The position numbers and the translations under genes were made by a program. This document shows positions 1 to 12,638 of a DNA stretch of 64,000 nt, one piece after another. Source of the DNA: Rotaria sordida. Its lineage: Eukaryota; Rotifera; Eurotatoria; Philodinida; Philodinidae. Under the pieces are notes generated by a model that had not been told where the DNA came from, ran no database searches, and saw only the letters and a program-made list of their open reading frames with translations. Each line of letters begins with the position of its first letter. Positions within the stretch are counted from its first letter, which is position 1. The stretch spans positions 39,282 through 103,281 of the forward strand of contig CAJNOL010000790.1 of NCBI GenBank assembly GCA_905250125.1. The letters are read 5' to 3'.

Positions 1-215
1 TGCACGAAAGTAGGCCATTTTTGCATGCAAAACAAATCGAATAAAAGCTAAGTAAAGACAAACAATATCGAAAATTTAGAGTGTTCCTTTAGTTGCAAAT
101 GCAACATTGTCGATATTCTAGACGGCTCATTCGGATTTAGGACGAGGGAGATATGCGTTGTAATGAATGCCAGACAACAATTTTTAGAGCTGCAGTCAAT
201 CCACCGTATATTATT

Positions 216-487
216 AAACTTAAACAAAGACACGACTTGAATTTTTCAAAAATCTTCACTTTTTGAAGGTTGTTTTTGAAAAACAGTTTAATCTGTATGT
301 CATTGTGGTTGGTGTTGATGACACGTTTTCAGCTCGTGTAATGAAGCAGTTCGTTTTAATGAATAAAGTTCGAAATAAAATGTTACCAAAAATCGCAGTA
401 ATATATGGACTGAAGTAATTTTCGAAAAACAAACCTTTAAAAACTAGAGATTTTTGGAAAATTCAAGTCGTGCCTTTGTTCAATTTT
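216..487. repeat. Foldback (MITE-like) element, about 270 bp
   Basis: The arm at about 216-286 is repeated in reverse complement at about 417-487. The outer 40 bases of each arm (around ACGACTTGAATTTTYCAAAA) differ by only a few substitutions. The unpaired centre is about 130 bp. No reading frame of note and no clear target-site duplication is visible. This fits a non-autonomous DNA transposon remnant; the superfamily is not assignable. Confidence 0.7.
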
Positions 488-1317
488 GATTGTTGTAAAA
501 GAAAAAATATTCTGTTAAGTGAAACATACCATTTTATGCAGAATTCATAATATTGCGAACGCCATTCTTTATATTCTACCAGTTAATTATCACGTACTCA
601 GACTCCATCCTGACCTGACGAACATGTCCTCATTTCCATCACGCTGCGTAAGGGTGTGAGTGCAGATGAGGGCTCTCTGTTCGCCCACACAGCCACATCC
701 ACATCCATTACCACAGTCATCTGATGAGACTGTTAGCCGAATCGGAACACATTGTCTTCACTATCTCGTACTCACTTCACCTTCACCCTCACCTTCTCAT
801 CCTCATCCCTCAAATATATGAATAAACGAAGCAATAACAAATCTGAAGCATCATGAAATCGAATATATGTATTTTGAACGTGGAAGGCATTTGGTGTTTC
901 TTCTCGTGCACTGCAATACAATTGAGAATGAGTAACCTGGTCTGCAAGATCGAGTGCATCTTTCAGAAATAACAAGGTTAACATTTTATGTTGGGTAACT
1001 GAGGTAATTTTTAGTTTTTCTCGGTTTTGTTCTTCGAGCGTCGTATCGATAGTCATCTTAGAGTCAACTGTAAGAAATAGTCCAAAATCACCTACGAAAG
1101 AAAACATAAAGAAATTGTTTTTTTCTTATTGAAATATGAGGAACTTGGACACAGCATCGCATACAGACAGCAATCGTGTGGAAAGAACTCGATGTTACAC
1201 ATCTTCTTGCTGCTCTCAATAGAACCTTGACGCCTTTGTTTCAAACATAACAACGTCAAAACTTTAAATTCGCATGGCTAAAATAATAACGTATTATAGA
1301 TGTTGACAATTGTTTTG
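488..1317. other. Non-coding interval with degenerate telomere-like tract
   Basis: A weak G-strand/C-strand pair resembling the telomere-like hairpins lies at 651-712, followed by a C-rich stretch at 775-800. A 111-codon minus-strand frame (772-1107) starts with a genuine ATG but runs into the C-rich low-complexity sequence. It has no recognisable domain, so I do not call it a gene. Confidence 0.5.
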
Positions 1318-1323
1318 TTTATT
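1318..1323 (-). terminator. Poly(A) signal of the TIL gene
   Basis: AATAAA on the minus strand about 50 bp downstream of the stop codon at 1373-1375. Confidence 0.5.
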
Positions 1324-1372
1324 TTCTTCAAATTAAACTTTCACAAAAGTTGCATATATCTTTCTCAAGAAA

Positions 1373-1885
1373 TTATTGTACTCTTTTCGGACATCGTTCG
1401 CGTCTGATGCATGGACTGCCAATGCTGTTGTCTCGTCGAACGTATTTGGGATCGCTGCAGAAACAGCCGGCAACACACTGCTCGGTGCACATCTCAGGCT
1501 TGTCGTCACAAGTTTCAACACACGCTGAGCCGCAAGTGTTAAATTCTTCGTATGCGCCACAGAGACGGGTATCATCTTTTCTTTTGCAGGTTTCGCGTTT
1601 AATACAAGGACTTCCAGCTGTTCTAGATTGACGAACGTATCCCTTCTCACAGAAGCAGCCACTCCTGCATACCATGATACAGACTTCGGGTCTATAGTCA
1701 CAGGCTTCGACACAGGCCGAACCGCAACTTTCATACTTTTCATTCATGCCACACACCGGCGCTGTTCAGTAAAACAAAAAAAAATACTCAATTCATAAAA
1801 TTCGATATTTAAATTTTTCTTTACTTTGCCCTTCAACGGTGATCACCAACAGTAACAGGATGCAAGCATGCAGAATGGAAGCCAT
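1373..1885 (-). CDS. Secreted two-domain TIL (trypsin-inhibitor-like) cysteine-rich protein
   Basis: Two exons are inferred. Exon 1 (1885-1825) encodes MASILHACILLLLVITVEGQ, a typical signal peptide. A 63-bp GT...AG intron (1824-1762) follows, then exon 2 (1761-1373); phase is kept across the junction. The protein of about 148 residues has two tandem TIL domains with ten cysteines each, both containing the CGSACVE-C core and the late GSPCI(K/R)RE-C ending. TIL domains are disulfide-rich modules that usually inhibit extracellular serine proteases; the target here is unknown. A TATAAAAG sequence lies about 85 bp upstream of the ATG and an AATAAA lies about 50 bp past the stop. Plus-strand open frames here are antisense shadows. 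Confidence 0.88.
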
Positions 1886-1967
1886 GATTTACTTTTGATG
1901 AATCTAGTAGTGAATGAAAGAGTGTTTTATTCTTCGTACAACGATGGGCTTATCGTATTTATATTTG

Positions 1968-1975
1968 CTTTTATA
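1968..1975 (-). promoter_or_regulatory. Candidate TATA box of the TIL gene
   Basis: TATAAAAG on the minus strand, about 85 bp upstream of the signal-peptide ATG. The spacing suits a core promoter, but such strings are common in AT-rich DNA. Confidence 0.35.
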
Positions 1976-2277
1976 AGACCGAGATAACAAGGATCAGGAT
2001 TGGAAGCCTCGATTTATAGACTATTCCGTAAAACGAAAGAAAAACACAATGCGCTGAGAATATGCATATGGTGTATACAGATAAAGGCCATAACATCAAG
2101 TAAAAATCGTAACTTCAACTCGGAATGATACTTTATATTCGTTATAACTCCATTTTTCATGCTAAATGGTAGAGCAATACTAGTCCTTAGCACTTACAAA
2201 AGAGCGCAAAAGGCAGTCTCTTTTGAGATTTTATACGCGACTTTCGATATTTTTTTTTGAACTTCACCAACATCCAT

Positions 2278-2345
2278 GAGAGGATGTGGATTTTGGTAGG
2301 TGGGTAAAGAGAAGACTCACATCCACACCCACATCCACACTCGGC
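2278..2345. repeat. Telomere-like hairpin (copy B)
   Basis: A degenerate G-strand tract (GGATGTGG, GGTGGG) is followed by the loop AAAGAGAAGACTC and then by C-strand tract (CACATCCACACCCACATCC). The loop is the reverse complement of the pyrimidine motif CTTCTCTT seen in other copies, so this copy is in inverted orientation. Confidence 0.7.
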
Positions 2346-2640
2346 TACACCTTAAGTTGTCCTCCTTTTCCTTTTATATGTTTTTGTTTATTCTTTTTTT
2401 CTTGTTTTCTTGCTTCTCCTTAAAAAAATGTAATGCAGAGCCCTGATCAGTGTTTTAATATTTTAATAAACACCATGAAATGCGTCGATGAAATTAACTC
2501 TGCATTTCTTTCATAATTTTTTATCAAAGCACATTTATATATTATTCTATTGTTATTTCATTTTCGACTTACGAGAAAATCTCTCAAGGTGTCCCCGCAG
2601 GTTTCAATGAAACTTTGTCTATAGATACTACACAGTGTCC
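2346..2640. other. Non-coding AT-rich spacer
   Basis: Pyrimidine-rich then AT-rich sequence. No gene or repeat structure is apparent. Confidence 0.4.
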
Positions 2641-2644
2641 TACT

Positions 2645-2783
2645 CTCAAAAAAAAAAAGGAGTTTTGCAGAACCCTCCAAAAAGGTTCTGTAGATTTCCA
2701 AAAGACTCCAAATGTACCCAAAGTCTCAAAAAAGGAATAAAAAATTCGACAGAACCTTTTGAAGGTTCTGTGGAGTATCCACT
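2645..2783. repeat. Palindromic AGAACC/GGTTCT repeat, left side of gap
   Basis: Contains two self-complementary hairpins, around CAGAACCCTCC...GGTTCTG and CAGAACCTTTTGAAGGTTCTG-like sequence, and runs directly into the N gap. Its start (AAAGGAGTTTTGCAGAAC) matches the start of a diverged copy at about 42535, so it is a dispersed family. The repeat probably caused the assembly break. Confidence 0.55.
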
Positions 2784-2883
2784 NNNNNNNNNNNNNNNNN
2801 NNNNNNNNNNNNNNNNNNNNNNNNNNNNNNNNNNNNNNNNNNNNNNNNNNNNNNNNNNNNNNNNNNNNNNNNNNNNNNNNNNN
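2784..2883. other. Assembly gap (100 N)
   Basis: Exactly 100 N, the usual placeholder for a gap of unknown size. Open frames crossing it are meaningless. Confidence 0.99.
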
Positions 2884-3878
2884 TTCAATACAAAGTATTC
2901 TCAGTTATTATGAAGCATACTTTATGTACTGTTGTAACCAAAACACATCATACCGAAACGAATCTTATGAAAACTTTCCTACCATAATATTAACTAAAGT
3001 ATGATCAAATAGCATAGAAAGATAGAGCGTTTTTTTTCTCTGTCGTTTCATACGAGAAGAAACTCTCCTTCAGCTTACTATAAGGCATTACAACGTCACT
3101 CTCACTACTTTTGGACTGATCTAAGTAGTATTAATACATAATCTTACACATTTACAGATGATTATTCATCGCAATACAGAAAAATGAAGAAATTTAGAAT
3201 AGAAGGAAATAAAAATATTATGTAGCGGGTGTGAATGCGGTCGTAAGCGAAGGGAAGAGCTACGCTTACACTCTCTGAAGCACGCTTCTACGCGAACCGC
3301 TGCTAGATTCGGACAGATGGCTTGGACTATGGAAAGTGTGATTATACCATTAGATAGAACTCGTTCAGTTGTACTTATAAAACGCTCTTAGACGAATCGC
3401 TGCTGGGATGACTTGAATTCGCTGTCAGCTTCACCTACGTGTAAAGTGAATGTCTTCATGGTAATTATATAAATAGAATTTTACGGATAAGTAAAATGAT
3501 TATAGATAGTTCTGTGTGAACTTGTCCTAACGCTTTCTTTTTTGATTAAAAATAATATGCAAACTCATTTCACTCTCAACTAGAAGAGATTGTTAGATTT
3601 TTGATTTTTTAGTTTGTTATCCTCATCCAAGTAATATCAACTGTGTTTTATAGAACTTGACAGATATGCAGTTTAAGCGTATAGTAATTAAACCTGATCC
3701 ATGAAAAAGACTGTAAACAATGTCTCACTTTCAGATCTTGGCTACATAAGCTACGACAAATTTATAAAAAGCAATTGAATCATATTTTATTGTGGTGAAA
3801 AAGATGTGCAATTATGTTATTTTAAACTTAATAATAGTGAAGAAAAACATTGTAGTCAAAGAAATAAGTTAAAGTCAA
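2884..3878. other. Intergenic DNA, no gene seen
   Basis: AT-rich sequence. At 3230-3420 there is a less AT-rich patch with repeated CGCTGCT/ACGCTT strings and no open frame. Nothing else is recognised. Confidence 0.4.
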
Positions 3879-5388
3879 TCATTTTGACATTGTCACCCAT
3901 AGAACCAAATTAGAAACAAACATGCATAATAATAGACAAAGAAAGACCAAATAATTTAAGGCGTTGCATCTAGCTTCAATGTCTTTTTTATTTTTGCTCT
4001 TCGTTTTATCTTTATCAAAATCAGCTTGACATGACTCGCATCTGTTGCAGAAGTTGCATTTTGGTTTTGCTTTTTGATTTGTGTCGTTAATACTTACATA
4101 CGTTTCTGTTTCAATTGGTTTAACTTTATTTGAATTTGTTCTGATAGATTCCATATTTTCAATGGAAATACCCTGTTGTTTGTCAATGTTTGTTGCTTCA
4201 TTATTTGCAAAATTCTTAATCTCATTATTGTCAGCAGTAAAATTCTTCTGTTGATCTTGTTTTGATGATGGAAAACAACAAAAGAACATTCTTTGCAACA
4301 GTCCACAAAAAATATAAAGTGACTTTGGCATTTCAGCTTTTGTTGTAAAATAATTATATATGATAAACCATAGCATTGATATTAATGTCCAACAAATTGA
4401 TAATAAAAAGTATAATGTGATCATCATTAAATATTCAGACTGTTGCGGAAATAGACTGGAGAAATTTAATGAATAAACAGAATATGTCATAAAACATATC
4501 ATACCTAAAAATGTAAATACAATATATTTATTTTATAAGTTCTATCGTATTAGTATTCAAGAAAAAGAAAATATTCTTACATAAACCAATTTGTGACGCA
4601 AAGGGTAATGAATATGATAATAATGTAACACAATTTAAAATAAAACATGCAAATATACCATTCATCATAAAAAATAATGGTTTTCTTTGTAGATATAATT
4701 GTATTGATATAATAGCATTATAAGTATCTTCAAATGGTGCCCTATCTTCTGCTTGCATTACAATCATATCTGTTCCATCCAATTTCCATAAAGGATGTTC
4801 ATTATATCCACTAATATCAATTACTAAACTATTATTCTCTGTATATAAAATTCTATTAGATCCTTGACTCCATGCTGTTAAATTAATGCTGCACATTTGT
4901 TTATCAAATGGAAATTTTCGAACAAAGAGATTACATCTTGTTCTTACTGTTAATGCTGGTAATATCATATATACTTGACCTGTGTAGTAGACAGATGCCA
5001 AACTATAATCACTTACTGTAAGATAACCACTTGCATCTGCTGAATTCAATATCATCGTATCTGGTATCCATAAACTTTTAACCGGTAGCATAACGACAGT
5101 AATACTATAATTTGAAGTATTCCATGATAATCGATCATCGAACCATGTTTGTGAAATAAATGAACTTGATGTCATTATTTGTTGTTTTTCATCTATAGCC
5201 ACAATTTGTTGTAGTGAAGCAGTGATATCAACAGATACTTGGTCATATGGTCTTATATTTCTATTATATCCAATTAACAATGCTGTTATTAAGTCTTGTT
5301 CAGGTTGTTGTGAAGTCGGTAAGCTTCCACAATTACAGAAATAGAATAAATAGCATAACAGGCTAACAAAACCTAGTAATTTTATCAT
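3879..5388 (-). CDS. Cys-loop ligand-gated ion channel subunit (nicotinic receptor-like)
   Basis: Exon 1 (5388-4581), a 76-bp intron (4580-4505, GTAAGA...TTTTAG) and exon 2 (4504-3879) join in phase to give 477 residues. Features in order: signal peptide 1-20; extracellular ligand-binding domain with the loop-A WIPD motif (107-110); the diagnostic Cys-loop, C152-x13-C166 with FPFDKQMC; RKPLFF leading into TM1 (about 238-260); TM2 (about 264-290) split by the intron; TM3 (about 294-317); a cytoplasmic loop rich in N, K and Q with a CNFCNRCESC cluster; and TM4 near the C-terminus. Loop B has AWS in place of the usual SW-T/Y. No vicinal CC is seen in loop C, so it is probably a non-alpha subunit. 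TM2 lacks the usual charged ring (SQIGLC instead of a G/E-K stretch), so ion selectivity is not predictable. An earlier in-frame ATG at 5421 would place residues before the signal peptide. Confidence 0.88.
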
Positions 5389-5778
5389 TTTGTAATTCTT
5401 TATTTCAGTGCAACAGATCAATACGACTTTTCAAACTCGTTTGTTGCTCCTTGTTTTTATTCATATGAATAAAAAAGAAAAGTTTCAAATTGTAATGCCA
5501 TAAAGAGTGTCTACATTCGAGCAAGTTCCATTGTCAATAAAACGCAATATTTATTTTACAAATGCTTTGTTTCTGCTATTGAACGATGTTTTTCTGGGAA
5601 GCTTGTTTCAAACTTATGATCGTTCACAATTGTTTGAAGAAAAACATTTATCCCGATAGGGAAATCAATTTGCATTGCAATTGAAAAAAACTATAAAAAA
5701 AAATAATTTCAAACAATCGGGCAAATCTTTTCTTTTTCTTTGTTGTCTTTCTCCGCAAGATAAAGAAATCCGGTCAGG
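5389..5778. other. Upstream region of the channel gene
   Basis: AT-rich, with a short imperfect palindrome around 5585-5650. No gene is apparent. Confidence 0.4.
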
Positions 5779-5974
5779 TTCCGACAGGAAAACACCGGAA
5801 ATCGATGAAACATGGAAGCAGTATTCCGCATCGAAAAGTCTGCGGATGTTGCCGGGAACTTCCGGCCAACTTTCTGTTCTTTCCGGCAGAAAATGATCGT
5901 AAATCATCGGAAAAATTTTCGGTTCAGAATATTGCTTCCATATTCCATCGATTTTCGGTGTTTTCCTGTCGGAT
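5779..5974. repeat. Foldback (MITE-like) element, about 196 bp
   Basis: Left arm 5779-5828 (TTCCGACAGGAAAACACCGG...) is the imperfect reverse complement of the right arm 5924-5974. The match continues more weakly to about 5850/5900. Open frames on both strands here are by-products of the palindrome. The element is less AT-rich than its surroundings. Confidence 0.75.
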
Positions 5975-6742
5975 ACGTTGATTTTTCCCGCATCCTTTCT
6001 GCCAGTTCCTGTGAAATTCGATTCGTTCCAGAGTCTGGAATCGTCGATCTAGTTTATGAACTTTTATATCATCATCATTGGTTTGTTGGTTTTATTTTGT
6101 CTTTCAGTTTCAAAGTTTTCTTTTAAAATTGTTTTATTAATGTTATTTTACGTGAATGGAAATTATTAGCATGATATGCAAGTATACTGTCAGATATAGA
6201 ATATAAATTATTATGAGATAGAAATAAAATCCAATTTTATTCTGAAAGATTAAAGGTAGGTAAACATAGAGGATGAACACATATAGAAAGTTAATATTTT
6301 AGAAATTAGTCAAAGATTTTTCAATATTACTAGCTAAAACACATTTGACTACTTATAAATTGATAGAAAAAGTGCTGATATAAGTAAAAGAACTGTATAC
6401 TCTTTATATATGGCAATCTATTGATCTAAAATAGTAACCGATCTACTAGTTGAGAAAATTCTTTACCTATATGAATTTATTTTTTAATAACTATGAAAAA
6501 TCGTTCTTGAATTGTAAATTAAATTACGAATATTTTGTGTTGTTTGTATGATATGTTCAAATTCAATAATATAATCGTTGTTAAATGAAGAAAATAATCT
6601 GATGATGAGGTATATTCTAATGAATTGCATGCTTTTCAACTCCTTCTTTTTATTCTTGTTTTCTGATGAATGTACTACTTGTTTATGAATATAATATACT
6701 TCGTTATTTTCTAGAACTCACGTATATTCGTCCTCGATTGCT
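5975..6742. other. Intergenic AT-rich DNA
   Basis: No convincing gene or repeat is seen. Confidence 0.4.
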
Positions 6743-6839
6743 AAAGTCGGTATAAGTCTCGTTTATGCAAACACCTTTGTTGAGGGTAAGGGCAAGGGAA
6801 ATAGGTGTTTTTTATAAACTTGAGTTATACCCGATTTTC
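6743..6839. repeat. Short inverted repeat, about 97 bp
   Basis: AAAGTCGGTATAAGTCTCG...AACACCT (6743-6775) pairs with AGGTGTTTTTTATAAACTTG...CCGATTTT (6803-6839) with a few mismatches. It is probably a small MITE or the decayed end of one. Confidence 0.55.
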
Positions 6840-8177
6840 TCATAAGTATTGAAAAGAGGGAAGTTTCTGATGACTAATGGCGCAATTATCAGCATGATAT
6901 TTCGTCTACACACTGTCGATATTTATTCATTTAGGAATACAAATATTTGAACAAATAATGCAACAATAGTTTATACTAGTTTTTTATTCTGTTCAATCTT
7001 GACGTGTACATCGCGAAAGAAGTTCAAGATAATAGTATATGAAAATTTTTTTATAATGATATATCATGAATTTATCGAATATTTTGACTATGTAACAGAT
7101 TGTCTTATGACTATGGAGTTGGCTTCTTGTCATTTAATTTTTGATTAATCAATGAATTTTTTTCTTCATAATCGTACTTTGAATAGACTGATTGGGTGAA
7201 TGAATGGTTTGATAGAAGTCGATGATTTTCTGAAATATGTTCTTGAAGTCGGCATCGGAAAACGACAACCAATCAAATGAGAAATTCATCGATTCAAACT
7301 TATTAATCTATTAATAAATACCTTTCAACATGTAAAAGAAATATTATAAGACGAATATATGGAACTCATATCGATTATATCGTTCGGCGTTCATTGACAA
7401 ACAATGGATGAATAATGTTATTATGAGAGAACAATATTTCAGATCCTAATTAATTGAAAATTAATCATAATTCAACTGAAGTGAAACAAATAACATGTTC
7501 ATCAAACGTGAATTAAAATTCCATATAAATATGTCGAATATTGTTTGTTCATTGTTTTATAGTTTTCATCCACAATAGCCATATTTCTGTTTTGCAACGT
7601 GATTTTCTATGTTGCTAGGAAGAGCATTAAAGTTTCCCAATTTACGAAACTTTCCAACACAGCCAAATAATTTTTCAAGCAAAAAGACGCAAAAATTTAA
7701 ATAAAATATTTCTGAGTGAATTACGAAATTAATGAGAGAAAGCAAACTATGCAAATATCATTAGGAAACTTCGGAAAATATCGAAACACATAAAATGAAT
7801 CCGTGATCAACGTTCCATATTTAATGAAATTTCCTGGAAATCTGAGTATTTTCGAGCAGACGATTTCGATTGTTTTAGAGTAAATCGTGTAAAAGAAAGG
7901 TCAATATTATTTTACAGGGTTTTCTCAGATAATAGATCATCGAGAAATGATAGCAAGACAAAAAAAGGATTGAATAGTAATTATTTTTATTTAAGATGAT
8001 TGATAAAGATTCATTGAACAAAAAAATAGAAATAAAACCATGAATTCAGCAATTAAAATTAACTCGATGAATCGATTTGATCTAGTAGTACATTTCATAT
8101 TTTTATTTCGATAGTTCGAGTCAAGATTGCATGTTAAGCAACTTATCGAACAACGTTCATATTAAAAATATTCACCT
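6840..8177. other. Intergenic AT-rich DNA
   Basis: Only short open frames and no recognisable domain. An AATAAA on the minus strand near 8102 probably serves the small gene at 8178-8540. Confidence 0.4.
8102..8107 (-). terminator. Candidate poly(A) signal
   Basis: AATAAA on the minus strand downstream of the stop at 8178. Confidence 0.35.
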
Positions 8178-8540
8178 TTAAGGTACATATCTCGATGTTG
8201 TCCATGGTCTATAGGTATAGTCATGATTGTATTCATTTTTAATCCAAAAAGAATCATATGATGATCTTATCTCAGGTCGTGTATGAACAGTATGATGACG
8301 AATAACTGATGGATTTGGTGGTTCGATTAAAAGATTATTGTAAACCGAACTATAGTAAGGGCTATACGTCGATTCGATTCCAGGTGTTATTGTCTGATGA
8401 GAACAAATCAAACACGACGTTGAATGTGCACTTCTACGTAAATCGTTCAAATCTCGTCGAATACTCTCGAGTTCACGTCGAAATGAGTCGAAAGCATCTT
8501 TTCGTGTAATATTCACGTTGTAAGCAGGCACAACATACAT
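8178..8540 (-). CDS. Hypothetical 120-residue protein
   Basis: Unrecognised. An ATG-initiated frame has a charged, probably helical segment (about residues 14-35, RKDAFDSFRRELESIRRDL). Tyr/Ser/Pro-rich sequence follows and the tail is Tyr- and Arg-rich. There is no signal peptide beyond the weakly hydrophobic MYVVPAY start and no TM segment. The ATG is immediately preceded by a pyrimidine tract ending in TTTTTAG, so this may be the last exon of a longer spliced gene whose upstream exon I cannot define. AATAAA lies about 75 bp past the stop. Composition is less repetitive than the flanking DNA, which favours real coding. Confidence 0.45.
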   Translation of the reverse strand: MYVVPAYNVNITRKDAFDSFRRELESIRRDLNDLRRSAHSTSCLICSHQTITPGIESTYSPYYSSVYNNLLIEPPNPSVIRHHTVHTRPEIRSSYDSFWIKNEYNHDYTYRPWTTSRYVP

Positions 8541-11500
8541 AACTAAAAAGGAGAAGAAAGAAAAAAGAAACTTGAAGTGTCTCGCTTTTCTTTGGGCAAC
8601 GACACTATTTAAACAGTATTTTGTTCTCTTCTATCCACAAGGGTCGGCACACCGACGAATTATGTTTGTAGAAGAAAAAAAAAAGGACGACTTTCTCTCT
8701 TCATACTACTTCTTTTTTTTTACATTGTCAATAATACGTTAACAATCAACTATAGCATATGAAGCATTTTTTTTAATGAAGACTATCCAATGTTTCATGA
8801 TTGTATATAGAAAGCCAATGCTGGAATAACACTCATTTGCATTTTTTTCCGTTGACATTCTGTCGATTTAATCATTTCGGCATTTATATTGAAAGTAAAA
8901 GTTTTTTTTTTCTGGGCAATCCTTATTGATTAATAACAGACATGAATTGAACCAAATGAGTAATCAATGAAACATTATCAGTCAAATCAGATAGTATCTG
9001 AACTGAGATTCACTACTTAACCAAAGTGAAAGAATAACAAATAGATTCGATCTGGAGACCATCGAGTAATCGTCACTAATGAATTAATTGGCAACACGAA
9101 TCACATGATGAATTCTTGCAAGTCGACTGAGAAGAGAGAATAAATGATTTGACAATTAGAATGTTCATCGAATATCGATGCAGAACAATGCATGAAAGAA
9201 AAGAGTTTCAAAAGAAGATTATTGATATTAAACGATGATCAAGACATCTACATAGTTGATACTTTTCTCAATCCCACTATTTATTCGGCTATCATTCTTT
9301 TTTTTGTATAAACACAAAATGACACCGAGAAATGTTGTACGAAGTGAACATCGTACATGACAAGATATTTCCAATAAAAGAAGATATTTTAGGTGATAAT
9401 AAACGATTTTTCTGTTCAATCAGGCAACATTTCACGAGATTTGTTGATGAAAATCGATTTGAAAATATTCAATAGACATTGTTTCAAGCGATTTTTTTTC
9501 TGACTGACTAAGATGAGATTTATTCGAATTCTGAAATAATCTTCTTTACTATCAGACGAGAAGCTGAGAGTGGCAGAATCGACATTCATTAGTTAAGTAA
9601 AATAGAAAAAACATTCATAAAAAATAAATAAGCCACGAGAAATTGTAATATTGTATTGTTAATGGTGATAATTGAATGACAGAGAAAATATCCAAGTGAT
9701 ATTTACGTAGATTTTATTCGAATCGAACACTCTGCTTGTGAACACATGGATGACAGCATGCTTTTCTTTTGAAAACTGAATAGTATGACATTGATCTAAA
9801 TATTTGAGAACGAACCAATCGTCATGCAAGAAGTCAAGTACTAATTCAATTTGTCTGATCATTTGATGCAGAATTTGTGTCTGTACATTGGTCATCAAAT
9901 CGATTCTCCCGTTTGTGATTTTTTCGTTGATTTGACATTGCCGTTGCGATTATACACATCGTCTAATGATACTGAGCAATATACGCGATATAATGAAAAC
10001 AATAATGAGCTGAATAATTGTTAAGATCAGAACAGGAACTCTTTTTTGGTCGTGATACTTCAATAGACGGAAATGATAAATGTCTTGTCAATGAGCCGAA
10101 TGAAACAGAAGTTTTCTTTCCAGTGATTGGTTGATCTGATTGTGTTTTAGAAAATCGTCTAGTTTTATGCCATCGGTTCCGTAGAAATCCATGTATCAGT
10201 AATCATTTTCAAGCGATTTGATAGATCATTAATTTGACTAACTTTAAATTACCAATCCAAAAAAGTATTCGTGATTTGGTACATTCATGTTCAGGCGAAA
10301 GAAACATTCTGAACCTCTCATTCGAATATACATGAGTATTGAAGAAGTCGAATCGACCAAACTACCTGGGATTCTTCTTGAATATGGGCCGAGTTTTGTT
10401 AGGTGTAGAGTTTGCTATTTCTAATTCGTATTTTCTGCCAAATATTACTGTATATTTTTTGTGTTTAACAGATCAAATGATTGCTGTTATAGATTCAACA
10501 GCGGAGGAGATTTATTTGTTTATGCATTTTGATTGATGGGTTATTGTGTTGTGTTTGCATGGATATAAATTAAAATCCGCTCTCGACCTTCCCTATGTAT
10601 ATAAGAATAGATAGTTTCATTTAAAGTTATATAAAAATGAATACGAACGATGTTTCATATAAACAAGGGCAAATTGAAGTGGTATTAATAATCTCATGGA
10701 TTAATTACAATGAACAATAAAGTCCTGTACAGTTTGACTGTTATTATTACATATGTTGAAGATCTTGGAGGGAGCAACAGTTACAGTCATCTGTTACGGA
10801 AAAGTATCTGTGAATCTTAAAAAACTCAACTTCCACCTAAAATCTGTTTGATTGAATTATTCTCGATATAGAAAACTATTTCCAGTACTTTTTCAGCTTT
10901 TATACAACAGTGCGAAGAATTGTTTCCACGTCAATGCTTCATCTCGCAGAGCAAGGGATGTGTTCGTGTAGTTCAAAGGAAACAGAAGGTATATAGCACA
11001 TTTGAATCACATCTTTCATCAATCTCTTCATAATGAACACGATTATCAATAAAATCTCTCTTTCTCAAATACTGTAATGAATTCGTATAAGCAATATATA
11101 TTCCCAGACAAGTTTTTACAGAAGAAGATAATCACATTGTTTCATAACAAGTAAACTCTTTTGTCTTCGTCACTCGTAAGCTTATGGCAATGTGTTATTA
11201 TCTCGAAACAGGATGTGATATACCTATAGTACACTAGTCATATCTTATGAGGTTAATGCTACGTATTCCACAATTCTTACGAATGTATGGAAATCAATTT
11301 ATTGTGTATGAATAGTTATGATAGCAAGGTGAACGACTATCAGAGTAGCAGATAGACACAAGTGCATTCCATGTTATTTTTCTAGATGTCAAAAAAACGT
11401 GTCGATACTTTTGGAACTTTCTACTATGATCTTCGGAGTCAATCTATGAGTTTTATATTTTACTCTTGGTAAAGACAAGGCTAACACGCTCTTCATTCAT

Positions 11501-12299
11501 ACAACAATTTGTATCGATTTCTATATTCATATTTGAACATTATATCGTCTCAGAAATTTTGTTATTCTTCTATTATTCACAAAAAAACTCCTTTATACAT
11601 GATTGTCATCATATAGAAATCATCTACAAAACAAGATTGAATAAGAACTTGATCATTTTTCTATGATACTAATAATTAATAATTTTTCAGTCTCGTGCCG
11701 ATCAATTATTCTACTAATCGAAGTTTGGTTTCATGATTTTGCACAAAGTCACTCTTACGGTTCACAATTCATTTGGAACAATTCTCGCTGCTATTGATCA
11801 ATCTATTCTCAATTTTAATATCGTACTTCGAAAGAGACACATATCAAAGAAAGTCTTTAAATTATTTATCTTTGCAGTCGGAAAAAAATCCAAATCTGTT
11901 TACTAGAAAAAGCTTTTTTTTATTGTACATGTCCAATCCTTCAGTGGATGGAGGTCAGACAACAAGGTATATTCACGGTCATCTGTCTCTGTTCTACACG
12001 AGTTCGTCTTTGAACATAAGTTACATTTATGACAATACATCGGATATGTAAGTAGATGTTATCGTTACCATATTCGGAGTTATACGAAAATGGTAAATTT
12101 TTAGAAATAGATACGTAATAGATAAATATTGGTCCATTAACCTTCTGATTCGCGAAAGTGATTAGGAAGATTTTGGATAATTTCAATCGAAGGCTCTCTC
12201 AAATGATCTCTCTCTTGTTTCATAATACCACATGAAATAAAATAAAATTGAAACTCTAGATCTTAAATATGGACTTCTGTTAGATTTCAATTCGATTTT
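8541..12299. other. Long interval without a supported gene
   Basis: AT-rich with scattered short frames. A 79-codon minus-strand frame (9659-9898) reads like protein (LVLDFLHDDWFVLKYLDQ) but has no partner exon or domain and may be a decayed exon. No intact gene or RNA is recognised. Confidence 0.4.
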
Positions 12300-12300
12300 G

Positions 12301-12352
12301 ACGGTGTGGGTGTGGGGTAGGTGTGACTCTTCTCTTGATAAACACCCATCGA
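12301..12352. repeat. Telomere-like hairpin (copy C)
   Basis: ACGGTGTGGGTGTGGGG is followed by the loop TGACTCTTCTCTTGA and a short C-strand remnant (AACACCCA). The right arm is largely lost. Confidence 0.65.
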
Positions 12353-12638
12353 AATGTACACGTACATAATGAGCATTTCTCGAAGTTCTATATAATGTAT
12401 GCATTCACACAGGCCTTTCAGAAGTTTTTTCAGAAAAAAATCCTCTAATAAAAAAGTATATGGACGGATAAATTCTGTTAGAGTTATATTAGTTCATTTC
12501 TCTTATAAATCGACAGTAGACTTAAAAACGCATACTGCAAATATAGTAAACAAGAGAGCCAGTTTGCTTTTTCTTAATATAAAAGCAGATCAATGTGGAT
12601 TGAGTTGTATTGTTTCTATAAAGTACATGTCAGAATAG

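Noticed and set aside
1350-1743. Plus- and minus-strand frames overlapping the TIL gene
   Set aside because: Alternate-frame or antisense shadows; the ten-cysteine frame is the real one.
2635-3004. Frames crossing the N gap
   Set aside because: Read through N bases; no evidence of coding on either side.
5665-6126. Overlapping frames near the 5.8-kb foldback
   Set aside because: Explained by the inverted repeat.
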